From the NCBI GenBank assembly GCA_905221605.1, contig CAJNDS010002515.1, positions 33,488-97,487 of the forward strand: a stretch of DNA of 64,000 nucleotides. The letters are read 5' to 3'. Below are positions 32,123 to 42,639 of this stretch, in pieces. The translations under genes and the position numbers were made by a program. The DNA is from Symbiodinium natans. Taxonomy: Eukaryota > Sar > Dinophyceae > Suessiales > Symbiodiniaceae. Position 1 is the stretch's first letter; every line of letters begins with the position of its first letter. The notes beneath the pieces are model-generated. The model had not been told where the DNA came from. It did no database searches and was given only the letters and a program-made list of their open reading frames with translations.

Positions 32123-32364
32123 TCTTGTTCTCCTTGCGCTTGGCACGGAGAACATCAGGGGCATTCTGTGATCACAAGGTCTCTCGGCCGAGGCGGTCGA
32201 CACGCATCGTTTGCAAGCATTGCGCACAACACTACGAGCTCCATGGTCGCTTGGAAGTACGGACCAGCTGAGGACATCATCACCAGCCAATTTCATTTAG
32301 CAAAGAGGCTGCAAATGCTTCCCGCATGTCCAGCTCGCAAAGCTACCCACTGCCCTGAGCTGAG

Positions 32365-32739
32365 ATGGACGACCTCAGCGGAGACCATGCAGGAATACAT
32401 GGCCACTTCGCCTCTGACATGCCGCCAACCAGTGCCGGGCCCCATGAGTCGCGTCTGCAAAACAGACGCACGCATAATCCTGCATGCTGCATAAGCTCGT
32501 TCCGGCAAGGACAACTGCCAGAGTCACACTTGCAACTGCATTGCAACTTGCAAATCCTCGTTGGCTCCAAGCGAGACGGAGACAACACCCGGCATATGCT
32601 TCTCGAGGCCGGACTTGTCGCAAAGCTGAGTTGGGCATGGCAGGGTCTTCCAGCGCTCAGGACCTCAACTTCAACCACAAGAGATGGGCCACAGTTGCGA
32701 CACTCTATCGCCACAAGATCAAGCCGCACTAGACGATAA
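32365..32739 (+). CDS. Possible second plus-strand exon
   Basis: Contains SKRDGDNTRHMLLEAGLVAK and ends in an arginine/serine-rich stretch. It follows the exon at 31.75-32.12 kb in the same direction and may belong to the same gene. The minus strand is also open here, so the call is weak. Confidence 0.3.
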   Translation: MDDLSGDHAGIHGHFASDMPPTSAGPHESRLQNRRTHNPACCISSFRQGQLPESHLQLHCNLQILVGSKRDGDNTRHMLLEAGLVAKLSWAWQGLPALRTSTSTTRDGPQLRHSIATRSSRTRR

Positions 32740-34460
32740 TCATCAAGACGACTCTAAGACGACTCTTTCAGTGCATGGAACTGCCTAATTAAATGAAGGT
32801 TGTTCAGTTGTTCAAGGTCCTGTGCCATCAAGTCTATTGAAACGCAGACGCAGACTGCGCCCTGTATCACATGCTCAACAGGAACATGGCCCTAGGTGAG
32901 GTTCGGCGCGAGTTCAACTGCTCAACTTTGGGCGGCGCTGGTGCTGCGAGATACCAGAAGAGAGCCGTCGTCACAGCCGACGCAACTCAGCGAATGCAGA
33001 GGGAATTTCAACCAGCTCAAAGAGTTCTGAGCCCTAGGAGTCTAGGAGCTTAAGGGAGGACCATGTAGGGAAGGACGACCAAATCAGTTCGGCACATGAT
33101 TAAATTAGCTGAGAAGCACCGTACTTGCCTTTGCATCTATGCAGGTTGTCTTTGAAGCAGGCGCTTGCACAACCTGTCAGATTGACTCGAACACGGCCAA
33201 ATTGGTGCCTGCTGTCCCTTGCCTGCTCCCGCTGGCCCTGGAAGTTCATCACCTGTGAGTGGTCGCGTGTCTCCGCGCGGGTCGTTGCGTGACGGCTTCC
33301 CTTGCCTGAAGCCGCCCATCCGTCAGGAGATACGCAAGGCGGCCTTGCAACTCCATTTGAAGGCGCAGCCAGCTCGACAAGGTCCGTTGAGGTGGCCTTC
33401 CAACTCAAATGCTCTCAGCGGCTTCGTGAGGTCCACCCGCAGCACCTGCGAGCAGTGAGAAACTCAAGGCGAATGCCAGAGAAAGACCGAAAGAGTGAGT
33501 GAGCGAGCTGGCGAATGTGAGCGAGTGGGCGAGAGAGCAAAGGAGGAAGAGAAAATGAGAGTGAGCTGCCGACTGGCATCGTTGGAGATATGCTGCATCC
33601 CAAAGCTGAGGCTTAGCTAGTCCTGGGGCAACTTCAGTTAACATACTTTTAAACGGTTTGCAATCACTTCCAAGTTGTTGTCTGCCAGGTGTTTCACACT
33701 TTCTTCGAAAGTCACTTGTCACCATGACTGCCTATGCCCCTTGGAAGTTGTGGGAGATTTCTGTGGGTCTGGGACCCCGGTGTTGCTTCTGCCGATGAGC
33801 ACCCAGAGCCGTTTCCCTTAGCTCCTCCGTATGGAGCCCGCGAGAATCCTGCTAGCTACCGTAGATCGTCGAGAGGGCGATCGACCTTGCTTCGCAGCCA
33901 CTGCCAAGACGTCGTCAAATTAATCGGAGAGCCCCAGCTAATATTCGATCATCTCCAACAGTCTTTGGCTCTGTCGGACCACACCGAAAACGTCCCAACA
34001 GTGCATGCCACGCAGGTGATTTTGGATTCCGAGCCAAGTCACGCAAGCGCGTCTCTGGCACAGGAGCCATGAAAGCTTCAGGCTTTCAAAGCCTTTTTTG
34101 GGTGCTTGTTCAAAAGCCATTGCAAGATTGTGCCAGGTCGGGAGCATGCGCCATGTCCCAAACAGCGGCATTCCACAAACGTTTCGCGCCTTTGCTGTCG
34201 GCGCGTTCTACGCATCTATTGATTGAGTCTTTCCTGTCCTCTCGGCCCGTAACTTACATCCCTTCAATAATGCCCTTTGGGGTTTGATTGCTGGCAGGCA
34301 GTGTCGGGATTGCCTTTGCCGAGCTTTCCTTCCCAACGCCGACACGTCCAAAGACCAGCGAGCCCTCATAGGTGCTGCTGGGAGGCATGAAGAACTTGCT
34401 TGCTGCTTTATACTGTTGTTCACCTGGTTCTCCGGCTTTGCTTCCGAGGCAACCGAGTAG
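32740..34460. other. No convincing gene
   Basis: Several short frames occur on both strands. The GAGT/GAGAG-rich patch at 33480-33560 opens spurious serine/leucine-rich frames on the minus strand. Nothing else stands out. Confidence 0.35.
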
Positions 34461-34462
34461 GC

Positions 34463-34603
34463 AGTGAGTGAGTGAGTGAGTGAGTGAAAGAGAGAAAGAG
34501 AGAAAGAGAGAAAGAGAGAAAGAGAGAAAGAGAGAAAGAGAGAAAGAGAGAAAGAGAGAAAGAGAGAAAGAGAGAAAGAGAGAGAGAGAGAGAGAGCGAG
34601 AGA
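34463..34603. repeat. (GAGT)n and (GAAAGA)n microsatellite
   Basis: A GAGT run of about seven units passes into a long AGAGAAAG octamer run and ends as GA. It opens artefactual serine/leucine frames on the minus strand. Confidence 0.95.
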
Positions 34604-34789
34604 GCCTGTGAGAATGAGAGCCTGTGAGAATGAGAGCGAGGGACAGATGGACTAAGTTCTCCCACCCTTGATCACAACAACTTAAGTGATTAGAAGCAGT
34701 AGAACACAATAGCCCACAATGGCCCAACCTGGCGGGGTCCACGGGTGCTGCCGTAAGTCCAGAAGTGCACGGCGTGCACCTGCAACAAC

Positions 34790-34995
34790 TCTTCTTCCAC
34801 AGATACGTCCGCAGCTTTCTCAGAAATTCGTTTCTGGCCTCCGCAACCGCGAAATGCCGTGCATCTTCCACAAGTCGGACGGACAACGGAGCATCCGAAG
34901 GTCCCAAGGAGCCCTGTGCCAAGGGGCGTGGACCTTCCGTCGCTCGACAAACTTCCCTGATACAAGCTAGTTGACTTGCGGATGTGATCAGATGT
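34790..34995 (-). CDS. Probable exon, unknown product
   Basis: Reads SDAPLSVRLVEDARHFAVAE and then ARNEFLRKLRTYLWKKSCC, a convincing charged helical composition. It stops being protein-like near 34790. It lies downstream of the aldo/keto reductase on the same strand. No domain recognised. Confidence 0.38.
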
Positions 34996-35387
34996 GGCAT
35001 CGAGGTGTTGCTTGGAATGCCGGCTTAGGACATCAGCATCCCAGCAGGCGACCCATGCGGACAGAGCCTCATCAGGACTGCGTTCTGTGCATTGGACACA
35101 ACAGGATGACACAGGAAGCCAAGTTTATAGGCGTTTGGGCTTTTGGGGGCCATGCGGAGTTCCCATGTATGAGGACAACCAGGTGCTGCGTCTCTCGGTG
35201 AAAATCCACCTCAGCTTTCTGGTGTCAGGAATGCAGCTTCTTCACATTCTGATTTCAATTTGCTTCGCCACAATCTGGTAGCTTCGGACCCAGAGTCCCT
35301 GCGCCGCCTCATCAGACAGGCTGTGTTCCGCGACCTGCAGAGCAAAGAAAGATCGGAAAAACCTAGGACGGCCCTGAACAAATCAGC

Positions 35388-35690
35388 TCAGCTGGCAGCG
35401 CCCATCAGTTTGCCTAAGGTCTCGGCCCGAACACCATCTGCAGCCCGCCAGACGGACAATGTGGGCTGTCCGCTGGGTGACAACCAGAATCCCAGCACAA
35501 AGCGGGCGTCCTGTTTGTACGCAAGTAACCCCTCAGTGGCAACGAAAAAAACACTCCACCAAGCCTTGCTGAAAAAGATCTCCAAGCAGCGCTGGCCCGG
35601 CTGCCTTACAGCGGGCAAGATATTTTCTTGGCCTTTGCCCAAGGGACGACCAAGGAGGACCCAGCCATGGGTGGACTTTTCTACGCCGGC
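35388..35690 (-). CDS. Open stretch just downstream of the reductase; strand uncertain
   Basis: On the minus strand, after AG|GAAGATG near 35700, the frame reads THGWVLLGRPLGKGQENILP and then SVFFVATEGLLAYKQDARFV to a TGA. This could be a C-terminal extension or a separate gene. The plus strand (35260-35784) is also fully open and fairly protein-like, so the true strand is not settled. Confidence 0.35.
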   Translation of the reverse strand, partial: AGVEKSTHGWVLLGRPLGKGQENILPAVRQPGQRCLEIFFSKAWWSVFFVATEGLLAYKQDARFVLGFWLSPSGQPTLSVWRAADGVRAETLGKLMGAAS

Positions 35691-35784
35691 GCTGGTCATC
35701 TTCCTTGCAAATGCTAGTCGCGCTAGTCGTCGGCACATCCTGGCAGTGGCTGAACTGCATCTGTCTGATGGCAGCCCCACTTGA

Positions 35785-35998
35785 CACTTTCCAAGAGCGC
35801 AGTGTCTTCAGCGCTCAGGGGAGTTCGGAGGCAATGCAAGTCTTCTTCAACGTAGGACCTGGGAAGCTCCCACAAGCCAGCACACCCCCGGGAGTGAGTT
35901 CTTGGAACTGACAAGCTGCCTTGGTGCAACAAAAGAGCGGTTTCAACATGCTGGTCGCCATGGCAATGCCCTGGTCTAAGTACCACCGGGCGATGACC
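35785..35998 (-). CDS. Aldo/keto reductase, C-terminal exons
   Basis: A first piece starts after CTGAG at 35999-36003 and reads VIARWYLDQGIAMATSM. This matches the segment of aldo/keto reductases where a helix (RWxLxxG) leads to the cofactor phosphate-binding loop. A second piece, about 35785-35853, reads EEDLHCLRTPLSAEDTALLE, matching the family's late segment (ENLxxxxFxLSxED). A short intron or insertion separates them. The residue range implies a near full-length reductase with the exons at 36.6-37.5 kb. Confidence 0.6.
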
Positions 35999-36639
35999 CT
36001 CAGCGGACAGACAACTGCGCATCGTAGTGCAGTCTCTTGTGCTGCAGTCTCTGGTGGTGGAGCTACATGAAGCTACGTGATGCTAAAGAGCTGCACATTC
36101 TTTCAGCCGTGAACGTCGGTCCCTGACCCCTATAGACGAAATCACAGCCCAGCTGGAAGGCAAATAAAAGAGACCCAGGAAAGACTTCGAGGATTTGGTC
36201 AGCTTGGCCTGTGCGTTTGGTCTGGTGGCCTTCGTGCTTTAACATATGCGCGCCCTGTGCTAAGCTTGCCCCAAACTTGCTTCAAAAGGCCTCGAAGCTT
36301 GGAGTCCCCTAGTCAAAACTTCATAGAATCATGAGATGCTCCCTGAGCACCATCCTCCGAATCCCAAGCAAACCTCCCTGCCGCGCCCCGTCATAGCCAA
36401 GCAGCTGAAAAACAGTTGCATTGTACTTATTGGCGAGCTCGCTGGTAATTGATCTTGTGCCATCAAGACAAGCAGACTAGCACGGCTCTTGCGACGACTC
36501 TAGCGACTCGTGCGACTCACTGCAAGGGCCTGTGCGCTCCAAGTTGTTCCGGATCATCCAGATTCTGCCAATTGTAGGGGCCCCAAGCCTAACTGGTGAA
36601 GTCACGTGCTTCTAGGAGGAGACCGCATCTGTGAGCCAT

Positions 36640-36864
36640 TTGCAACCCAAGAAACAGATGTCGCCATGCCCTGGCTCATAGCCCATTTTGCCAGATCCAG
36701 CTGCTTCTTGGGCATGAAAGGTGTGATCCATCCATGCATGATGTCTGGCTTGACTCCTGGATTGGAGCGGTGGAATCGAGTCAGTTCAACTGTTTGCCTG
36801 CGAAGTCGCCCTTTTAACCACAAATCCAAAACACGAGGATTGCGACATTCCAGCACGCGGACGC
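36640..36864 (-). CDS. Aldo/keto reductase, third exon
   Basis: Begins after CAGTAG at 36865-36870 with GC GTC, and its phase fits the donor of the exon ending at 37029, giving HIGVRVLECRNPRVLDLW across the join. It continues with KPDIMHGWITPFMPKKQLDL and AKWAMSQGM. This corresponds to the reductase region that, in related proteins, reads KPDIxQNWxDPxxQDxxxxxxAxxxGI. The 3' border is approximate. Confidence 0.6.
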
Positions 36865-37028
36865 CTACTGCGACGCGACAGGCCTGTGGAGTTTATCAGG
36901 TACTCGATTTCCTTCTGCGTGTGGAGCCCAACCTGCACATGATCAGTCAATTCAGGCGATGCAGCGCGGGTTTCTCTCCTATGCGAGGCAGAACTCCTGA
37001 GAATCTCCGGATGCTGAGAAAGGGACAC

Positions 37029-37164
37029 CAATGTGCCGGACTTTTCCAGCTCTTTGAGCATCAATGAGACCCCAGTACAGCTCCAAGTTTTGTTCCTCCG
37101 TCACGTTCGCTACGTCGGGCTTCGTTTTGTAGACTTGCTCAACACCCCAATGGAGATACATGTC
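37029..37164 (-). CDS. Aldo/keto reductase, second exon
   Basis: A 136-base exon after a CTGAG|G acceptor (37165-37169). It reads DMYLHWGVEQVYKTKPDV and then ELYWGLIDAQRAGKVRHIG. The motif YLHW carries the histidine expected of the catalytic tetrad (YLIHWP in most members), and the second motif matches the WxAMExLxxxGKxRxIGVSN segment. It ends in phase 1 at G|GTGTCC. Confidence 0.68.
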
Positions 37165-37296
37165 CTCAGAAGAGTGCTTCAACATGCTTCGCGTGGAAGA
37201 AGATCGCAACAGGACCACCGCTCAGTTTTTGTTCTTTCTTTTTTCACACATGTGGGTTGCAACGCCAAAGCTGCTAGGCTTGCATCAGGCAACATC

Positions 37297-37535
37297 GACG
37301 TAAGTGACATTCAGCCGATGGAGACTTGCATCTACTTGTCCCGCGACCCATTGCCGTGGATTCCGCGGCATGACAATGGGAGGATCCAAAGCTGTTGTGA
37401 CCTGTTCGCTCAGGGCGCTGCTGGCCGTCAGCCTTGTCTTCATGATGCAGCACTCTGAGGCAGCTGCCCATATCTGCTCCCTCGGAACGCCAGAGTCTCG
37501 AATGCCTTCTCCCACAGCTTGCTCATTGCCATAGC
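37297..37535 (-). CDS. Aldo/keto reductase, first recognisable exon
   Basis: A 239-base exon after CCAG|GC. It reads GYGNEQAVGEGIRDSGVPRE, matching the family motif YGNExxVGxAIxxSGVxRE; the tyrosine of YGNE is the catalytic one. It ends SLHRLNVTYV, matching SLxRLxxDYVDLYLIH. The end is at GTC|GATGTT, a GA-type donor, and joining to the next exon restores YVDMYLHW in frame. Between the two motifs there are about 25 more residues than usual, with no recognisable TKLW strand. The exon with the nucleotide-binding start and catalytic aspartate was not found. Confidence 0.68.
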
Positions 37536-37734
37536 CTGGATCTTCAAAGCTGGTAGGCACTGGGCAGCTCTATGTAACACATAGCCAAGGCGCCTGGTGC
37601 TGTGGCAACACGGCGGCCGCCAGCAGCCAAGTACCTCCCCGCAAACTTGCATGCACTTGTAGGCGGTAGTCGTTTCATAGCTCTCAGCTGAACTCCAAGA
37701 GCTGGCTAGCCATCAAAGGGATACAAGGCTGATC

Positions 37735-37774
37735 TCCTTCTTCTCCCGCTCTCTCCCTTTCTCTCTTTCTCGCG

Positions 37775-37807
<33 letters not shown>

Positions 37808-37809
37808 GC
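37735..37809. repeat. (CT)n microsatellite
   Basis: A CT-rich run of about 70 bases with few interruptions, followed by GTGTGT. Confidence 0.9.
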
Positions 37810-37924
37810 CTCAGTGTGTGTTTGGTTGTTTGTGTGTGTGTGCGTGCGCGCTTCTTACTTCCTTCCGGTGCACGTAACCCTATATTACATATACATATGC
37901 ATATATACATATGCAGTAATCAAT

Positions 37925-38125
37925 TGACCCATAAACCCAGTCATATGGCCCATATGATTGGGTATGCGAGATTTAAATAACCGACCAACCCATTTACCCA
38001 TTGAGCCATTAACCCAATCGTTTGGGCAATATGACTGGGTTAATGGGTTAAAGTACGGGGCTAACCCATTAACCCATTAACCCATCGTTTGGTGACTGGG
38101 TTCATGGGTTAATGGGATACTGGGG
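37925..38125. repeat. TAACCCAT/ATGGGTTA inverted-repeat cluster
   Basis: About 200 bases built from AACCCA and TGGGTT blocks in both orientations. A first hairpin has arms ACCCAGTCATATG (37935-37947) and CATATGATTGGGT (37951-37963) around GCC. Two further diverged units contain AACCCATCGTTTGG and GACTGGGTTAATGGG. See findings. Confidence 0.75.
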
Positions 38126-38377
38126 AATCAACAAGATTCCCATGCGCACCTTGCCACAGCTGGATGAACGTTTGCGCTGCTGAGATCTCTCGGCATGCCT
38201 CGAGCCAGTCTCTGGGAGTCCATATATTATTGCACGGCTGACAGTACGGCGCAGCCTCTCTCGGCATTGAGGCTCAGTTGAGGTCAGGGCAGCATGCGAT
38301 GTATCCAAGGACAGGAAGGCCGCTTGCAGAGCCCGCCACGGGTACAGTGTCGGTGCAAACACCCGCGTGCTCAGCAA
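38126..38377 (-). CDS. Possible exon, unknown product
   Basis: Reads TEPQCRERLRRTVSRAIIYG and then a basic serine-rich end. It is upstream of the reductase on the same strand but shows no reductase motif. Composition is fair only. Confidence 0.28.
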
Positions 38378-39600
38378 ACCTCAGAACTTGTCGACGCTGA
38401 CTTGACACTCGTCACTTGCTGCTCAGGCTTTATTGTGTCTTTAGGGACTTTAGGGTGCTGATGTGGCTACCGAGGAGAAACTTCGATTCAGCCTCTGATC
38501 ATGCCGACCACCGAGTGTGCGTACTGTGAATCTGGTCTCCCTAAAGCGTCATGGAGCTTCCAAGCTGTCAAAGCAATTTATACAGTATCTGGGGGCAATC
38601 TCAACGGGCATTGGAAGGGAGTATGCTTGCTGATGGGAAATGCGGGGCATTGAGAACCATGCAAAGTCGCGGCGGCTCGGCGTTTGCGTGTGCATGCCCC
38701 GTGTTCAAGTGGCCGATCCTCTCAGTACTCCTACAGATTTGTGGCACGGGTTTGTGAGGAAGCTCATTTAGTGAGCTACTTGGGGCAAATGTTCTGGTTC
38801 TGCACGGCTCAGCGAGGGTTGGGAGCTCTCATGTCTCTCGTCAGAGCTCCAGGAGTTCCTTCGTTGGAAGATGTGCAGAGGGTGTCACTTCGAAAGTAGC
38901 ATGTGCCTCGACATTTACCTTGGACATGTGATTGCCAGGTTTGCAGTCTGTTTCTTCGTTGACGGGGCGCCTCGCTGCACGGTGACGGTTCGCCGGCTTC
39001 CATTTGGGTAAGATTTGGGCTTGTAAGGGACCTGATGCGGCGGGGATGTCAGTTGGGCGTCAGGGCCGAGCCTTCGAAGGGCCAGGTCTTCGTTACACTC
39101 TGAGGCCTTTTATTGATCGAGAAACTGGAGTTACTTCCTGCCTTGGCTGCGTACACTACACGACACTACACCCCCAGACACTACACCCCACCACATCATG
39201 GACGACACTCCTCTCCAAAGCACTCCGGGAAGCTTTGCAGAGCGAAGTCGCTGAAGCGTGAGCGCGGTTTGCAGGAGTGATGTGACAGCGGCACCTGGGA
39301 AGTTTTGAATTCTTGGCTCACTTTCCAAGGTGAGGATGACGCTATTAAGAGCATGAAGGTTACAAACATGGCTTTGCTTATAAAGATAGTCTTCGTAACC
39401 CTTTCATTGAGAGGTTCACTCGCTCAGACACTTCCTACATCTGGTCCATGATAAGAGCCCACATGAATGTCACTACTCTACAACTTTAAACTCAGCTTAC
39501 CAATGCTTACTTCCTCTCCACAAAGCCGTGTCAATGATTCGAATTCTCGCAACACGACTGATGTACCAGGAGTTTTCTCCCCTTGGTTTTTTCTCTGGAT
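38378..39600. other. No convincing gene
   Basis: Only short frames on both strands. ACACTACACC repeats occur at 39155-39195. Confidence 0.35.
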
Positions 39601-39689
39601 TTCTCATTCTCAGTGTCTTATTTTGCTTGCGAGCGGGGGGGGGTTGCGCTTGGTTGCAACAAGACAAATTGTGAAAGGAATGAAGAGAT

Positions 39690-39861
39690 GAAGCTCAAGT
39701 TCAGGTACGCCACTTTCTTCCTGTGCTGTAACGGGTGGTGTTTCCTCTTCACGGTTCATGGACTGGCTGGTGAGCAAGAAACCCTGATCACACTCAAAAA
39801 CTGGGCTCTCTTCACGCGCTCTGGTTCTAGGATTTCCTATGGCAGGGCATGTCTTGAACAA
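39690..39861 (-). CDS. Possible exon, unknown product
   Basis: Reads GNPRTRAREESPVFECDQGF and then REEETPPVTAQEESGVPELE. Charged and protein-like, no domain recognised. Probably the same gene as the pieces at 39.98-40.58 kb. Confidence 0.35.
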
Positions 39862-39984
39862 ACATCACCGGCTGGAGAACCAAGGCGCTCTCGTCGGGAC
39901 TTCCAGCTGATCTGTAGCTGAAGGTTCTTGGAATCCACAACAGGAAGCCAGCTGCGCACCATAAGCTCACGCGTTTCATGACTA

Positions 39985-40175
39985 GGCGGATGGTGGAATG
40001 GCACGGGTATATTCTCATCGGCGGCTCCCTAGGGTTTGGACTTTTTGGACGTTTGCCTTTTCTTGCGGCTATGCGGCCGCGCACTACAGAGAGGTTCGGT
40101 ATGCTGCTTCGATACGAAAATGGCAATGTGACAGCAACATCTTGGCTCGCAAGCAACGTGGGCTCATCAAAGCTG
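39985..40175 (-). CDS. Possible exon; plus strand also open
   Basis: After an ATTCAG acceptor near 40176 the frame reads FDEPTLLASQDVAVTLPFSY and then RGRIAARKGKRPKSPNPREP. The plus strand over 39978-40211 is equally protein-like (YILIGGSLGFGLFGRLPFLA). The minus strand is preferred for consistency with neighbours. Confidence 0.33.
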
Positions 40176-40477
40176 AATGTGTCGACTGCCAAGGGCGGAA
40201 CAGAAGGATGAACTGCCGTGACTCATCACCAAGCCGCGTGAAATCCCAAAGGACCAGGATTGAACCTGCCTCCGTACCAAATCACAAACTGTTTCCGTTG
40301 AAGGGTTCGAAGGCTCGTCGGGCTACTAGAGGCCTGATATGCAGCCAGAGGTTGGCGGTGATGGCAGGATAGCCTTGTCAAGTGGGGCGGCTTTCTTGAA
40401 ATTTTTATCGACGCTTGCCCAGGACTCACGACCCTTTGCCATGTCCTGCAACTACCACTGCCCAGAACTGTCAGCAG

Positions 40478-40582
40478 GGTGAAGCTGCCCATGTGCCTGT
40501 CGGCACCACATCCCGCAGCCACCACACAATCAATTCTCTTCGGTTGCAAACCAGTTACAAATAGCTCAGGAATCTTCAACAT
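40478..40582 (-). CDS. Probable exon, unknown product
   Basis: Reads LKIPELFVTGLQPKRIDCVV and then AAGCGADRHMGSFTLLTVLG, ending at G|GTAGTTGC. Good hydrophobic/charged pattern with canonical donor. No family recognised. Confidence 0.4.
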
Positions 40583-40589
40583 TCGCAGT

Positions 40590-41735
40590 GCCTGCTAGCT
40601 GCGGGTCTGCGCCGTGCTCACCGCAGCCACACATCTTCCATGGCGCGCGGTCGGGCAAGACCGCGGCGTCATACGCCACAAATATGTATAGTATAGTGAA
40701 GTATAGTGACTACACATTCACGAGACTGCTAGACCTGCTTTCTGGCTGGTCACGTTGCCCAAATGCGAAACTAGCCCTGCTGGACAATCGTTGCGCTGCT
40801 TTGCAAGGATCTTGTGCCTGACACGCTACCGACACAAATAATTCGAATTCGTGCAACCTTGAAGCCGACATCAATTTTTCCGACATGTGCCAGGTCGAAC
40901 ACAAATTCAGCCACTCCAAGTTGAAGCTGCTGGAGGGGTTCGCGACGAGCGGAGATCTCTGCAGATCAATGCACTAAACCGGTTTTCCATGTCCAGCATT
41001 CTCGTTCGGGCGGTCCTCGGCCACGGTGTTGCTTGGCATGTCCTGCACAACATGTAAATACAGCAGTGACACATTACTTGTTGCTGGCATGTGCCGTCAG
41101 CGTTGCGCTTGATGCACGCAATCAAACTGACTGACTAACATGTTGCAACATGAACCGGTAACATGTACAAACGAAAAAGTCCAACATGCACGTTGCAGAC
41201 CAACCAGCACATGAGCTCCCTTCCTCACAACTGCTTGAATGGGGTCGGAATGCCATCACCACTTCGGTGGTGGTCCCACAAAACATCAAACTGCTTTTGC
41301 CTTCTTTCTTTCACAGCCCTAAGTGTACGACCCCTTGCGCAGCGCGCCCCCCCCCCAGTTTGGGGTTGCTACAGGAACCAAACAAAGCCTTGTTTAAGAA
41401 AACGGCCCTCTGCCTCCCCCCCTCGTTCTGCCGGGTATGGAGATGAAGAGAGGAAACTCCCCTTTCCGTGCACAGGGCGCGCCCTCGAGTCCGTCCGGGT
41501 CGACGAGAAAAACATTACCGGGATAACCCACAGACAAGTAAGAACAACACCGCCTCCAAACACCACTAGAGTACGTAGAGTTTCCCCGTCCCAGTCACTA
41601 TGAGCAGGAGGCGAAAACGTGCAATCCTATCTGATGTTGTTCGGGTGTTGTGCTCCCACCCCGAATGACGACCTCTGCCCCTTGTTCGTTGCATAACGCT
41701 GAACAAGCCAAAAACACGAAACTGCTCGCACTCTC
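40590..41735. other. No convincing gene
   Basis: Short open frames only. There is a C-rich patch at 41346-41355. Confidence 0.35.
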
Positions 41736-42200
41736 ATGTCAGTGGGAACAGGCTTCGCTCCTTTGTCTGCAGGGGTTTCGCATCCTCACTGGGCCACTCG
41801 AAACGGATCACTAAACAAGACATGCCTGGCAACTCGGCACAAAAACGTAAAGCTGGTAGCTGGAGATGTAACAGGCGAAAGCAGAAGCCGGCAAGTGCTG
41901 AGAAGCCAACTTCTATTGGTCATTGATCAGAAGAAGAGTCCTGCAGGGGCTCTCTCCCAGCTAGTCCCATCTGAACCGGAGCATGGCAGTATCTTGAACC
42001 ATACTCATGTGAATGACGATCTTGATAGCAGTGGCGAAAATGACCAACTACTATTATTACAAACGCAACAGGCCAAGAATTTGAGCTATGCTAGTAGGAT
42101 TATGCTGTGGAGTGCACTTGGGACCGAGGCCTCTGTTTCGGCACCGATGTCGACCAGCTGCTTCCGCAGTTGCTACAGCGCCTGCAGCAAAAAATGCTGA
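41736..42200 (+). CDS. Possible plus-strand open stretch
   Basis: A 154-codon frame. The part RSQLLLVIDQKKSPAGALSQ and the following acidic, asparagine-rich piece (NHTHVNDDLDSSGENDQLLL) look coding. No domain recognised and it opposes the dominant direction. Confidence 0.32.
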   Translation: MSVGTGFAPLSAGVSHPHWATRNGSLNKTCLATRHKNVKLVAGDVTGESRSRQVLRSQLLLVIDQKKSPAGALSQLVPSEPEHGSILNHTHVNDDLDSSGENDQLLLLQTQQAKNLSYASRIMLWSALGTEASVSAPMSTSCFRSCYSACSKKC

Positions 42201-42283
42201 GATGAGCGGATGTGGTGCTATGGCAGAGCTTTTGGCGGACTGCGGCCTCACATGGGGATGGACCAGCTTCTGGTTAATGTGAC

Positions 42284-42523
42284 TCATTTAAGGTGACTCA
42301 GCGGGCATGAATCCGTCGTGCTAGCAGCTGTAGAAAGGCCCGAAGCCATAAAAAGAAAATGTAACTCCAAGTTTCCAAGCATGCAAAAATCCACACGTGG
42401 CAAGCTGCTTTCATGAAGGGTCAGGCCGGTCAGGCGCACGAGTGCCTGTCGATCCATCTCCCGACAGGCCAAAACCCCTGTGAGATCAAATTCACGCCGA
42501 GGGGAAACCCCATTTAGATCCAC
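42284..42523 (-). CDS. Probable exon, unknown product
   Basis: Reads MDLNGVSPRREFDLTGVLAC and then REMDRQALVRLTGLTLHESS. Balanced, non-repetitive composition. It follows the exon at 42.64-43.06 kb on the same strand. Confidence 0.42.
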   Translation of the reverse strand: MDLNGVSPRREFDLTGVLACREMDRQALVRLTGLTLHESSLPRVDFCMLGNLELHFLFMASGLSTAASTTDSCPLSHLK

Positions 42524-42639
42524 TTAGCCATTTCAAATTTGCAGATGCTTGACCGCGCTCACTAGCCGGATCCTCTCAAGGCAAGCTGGTTTGACTGATC
42601 ACGTATTTCCTAAGACACATGGTACCATGGTCCCAGTGT

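Noticed and set aside
34254-35000. A 248-codon minus-strand frame with long serine/leucine/phenylalanine runs
   Set aside because: The centre is translation of the AGAGAAAG microsatellite. Only the first part (34790-34995) is kept as an exon candidate.
36678-36700. Partial resemblance to the dinoflagellate spliced leader (AGCCCATTTTG)
   Set aside because: Only about ten bases agree and the rest of the 22-base leader is absent.
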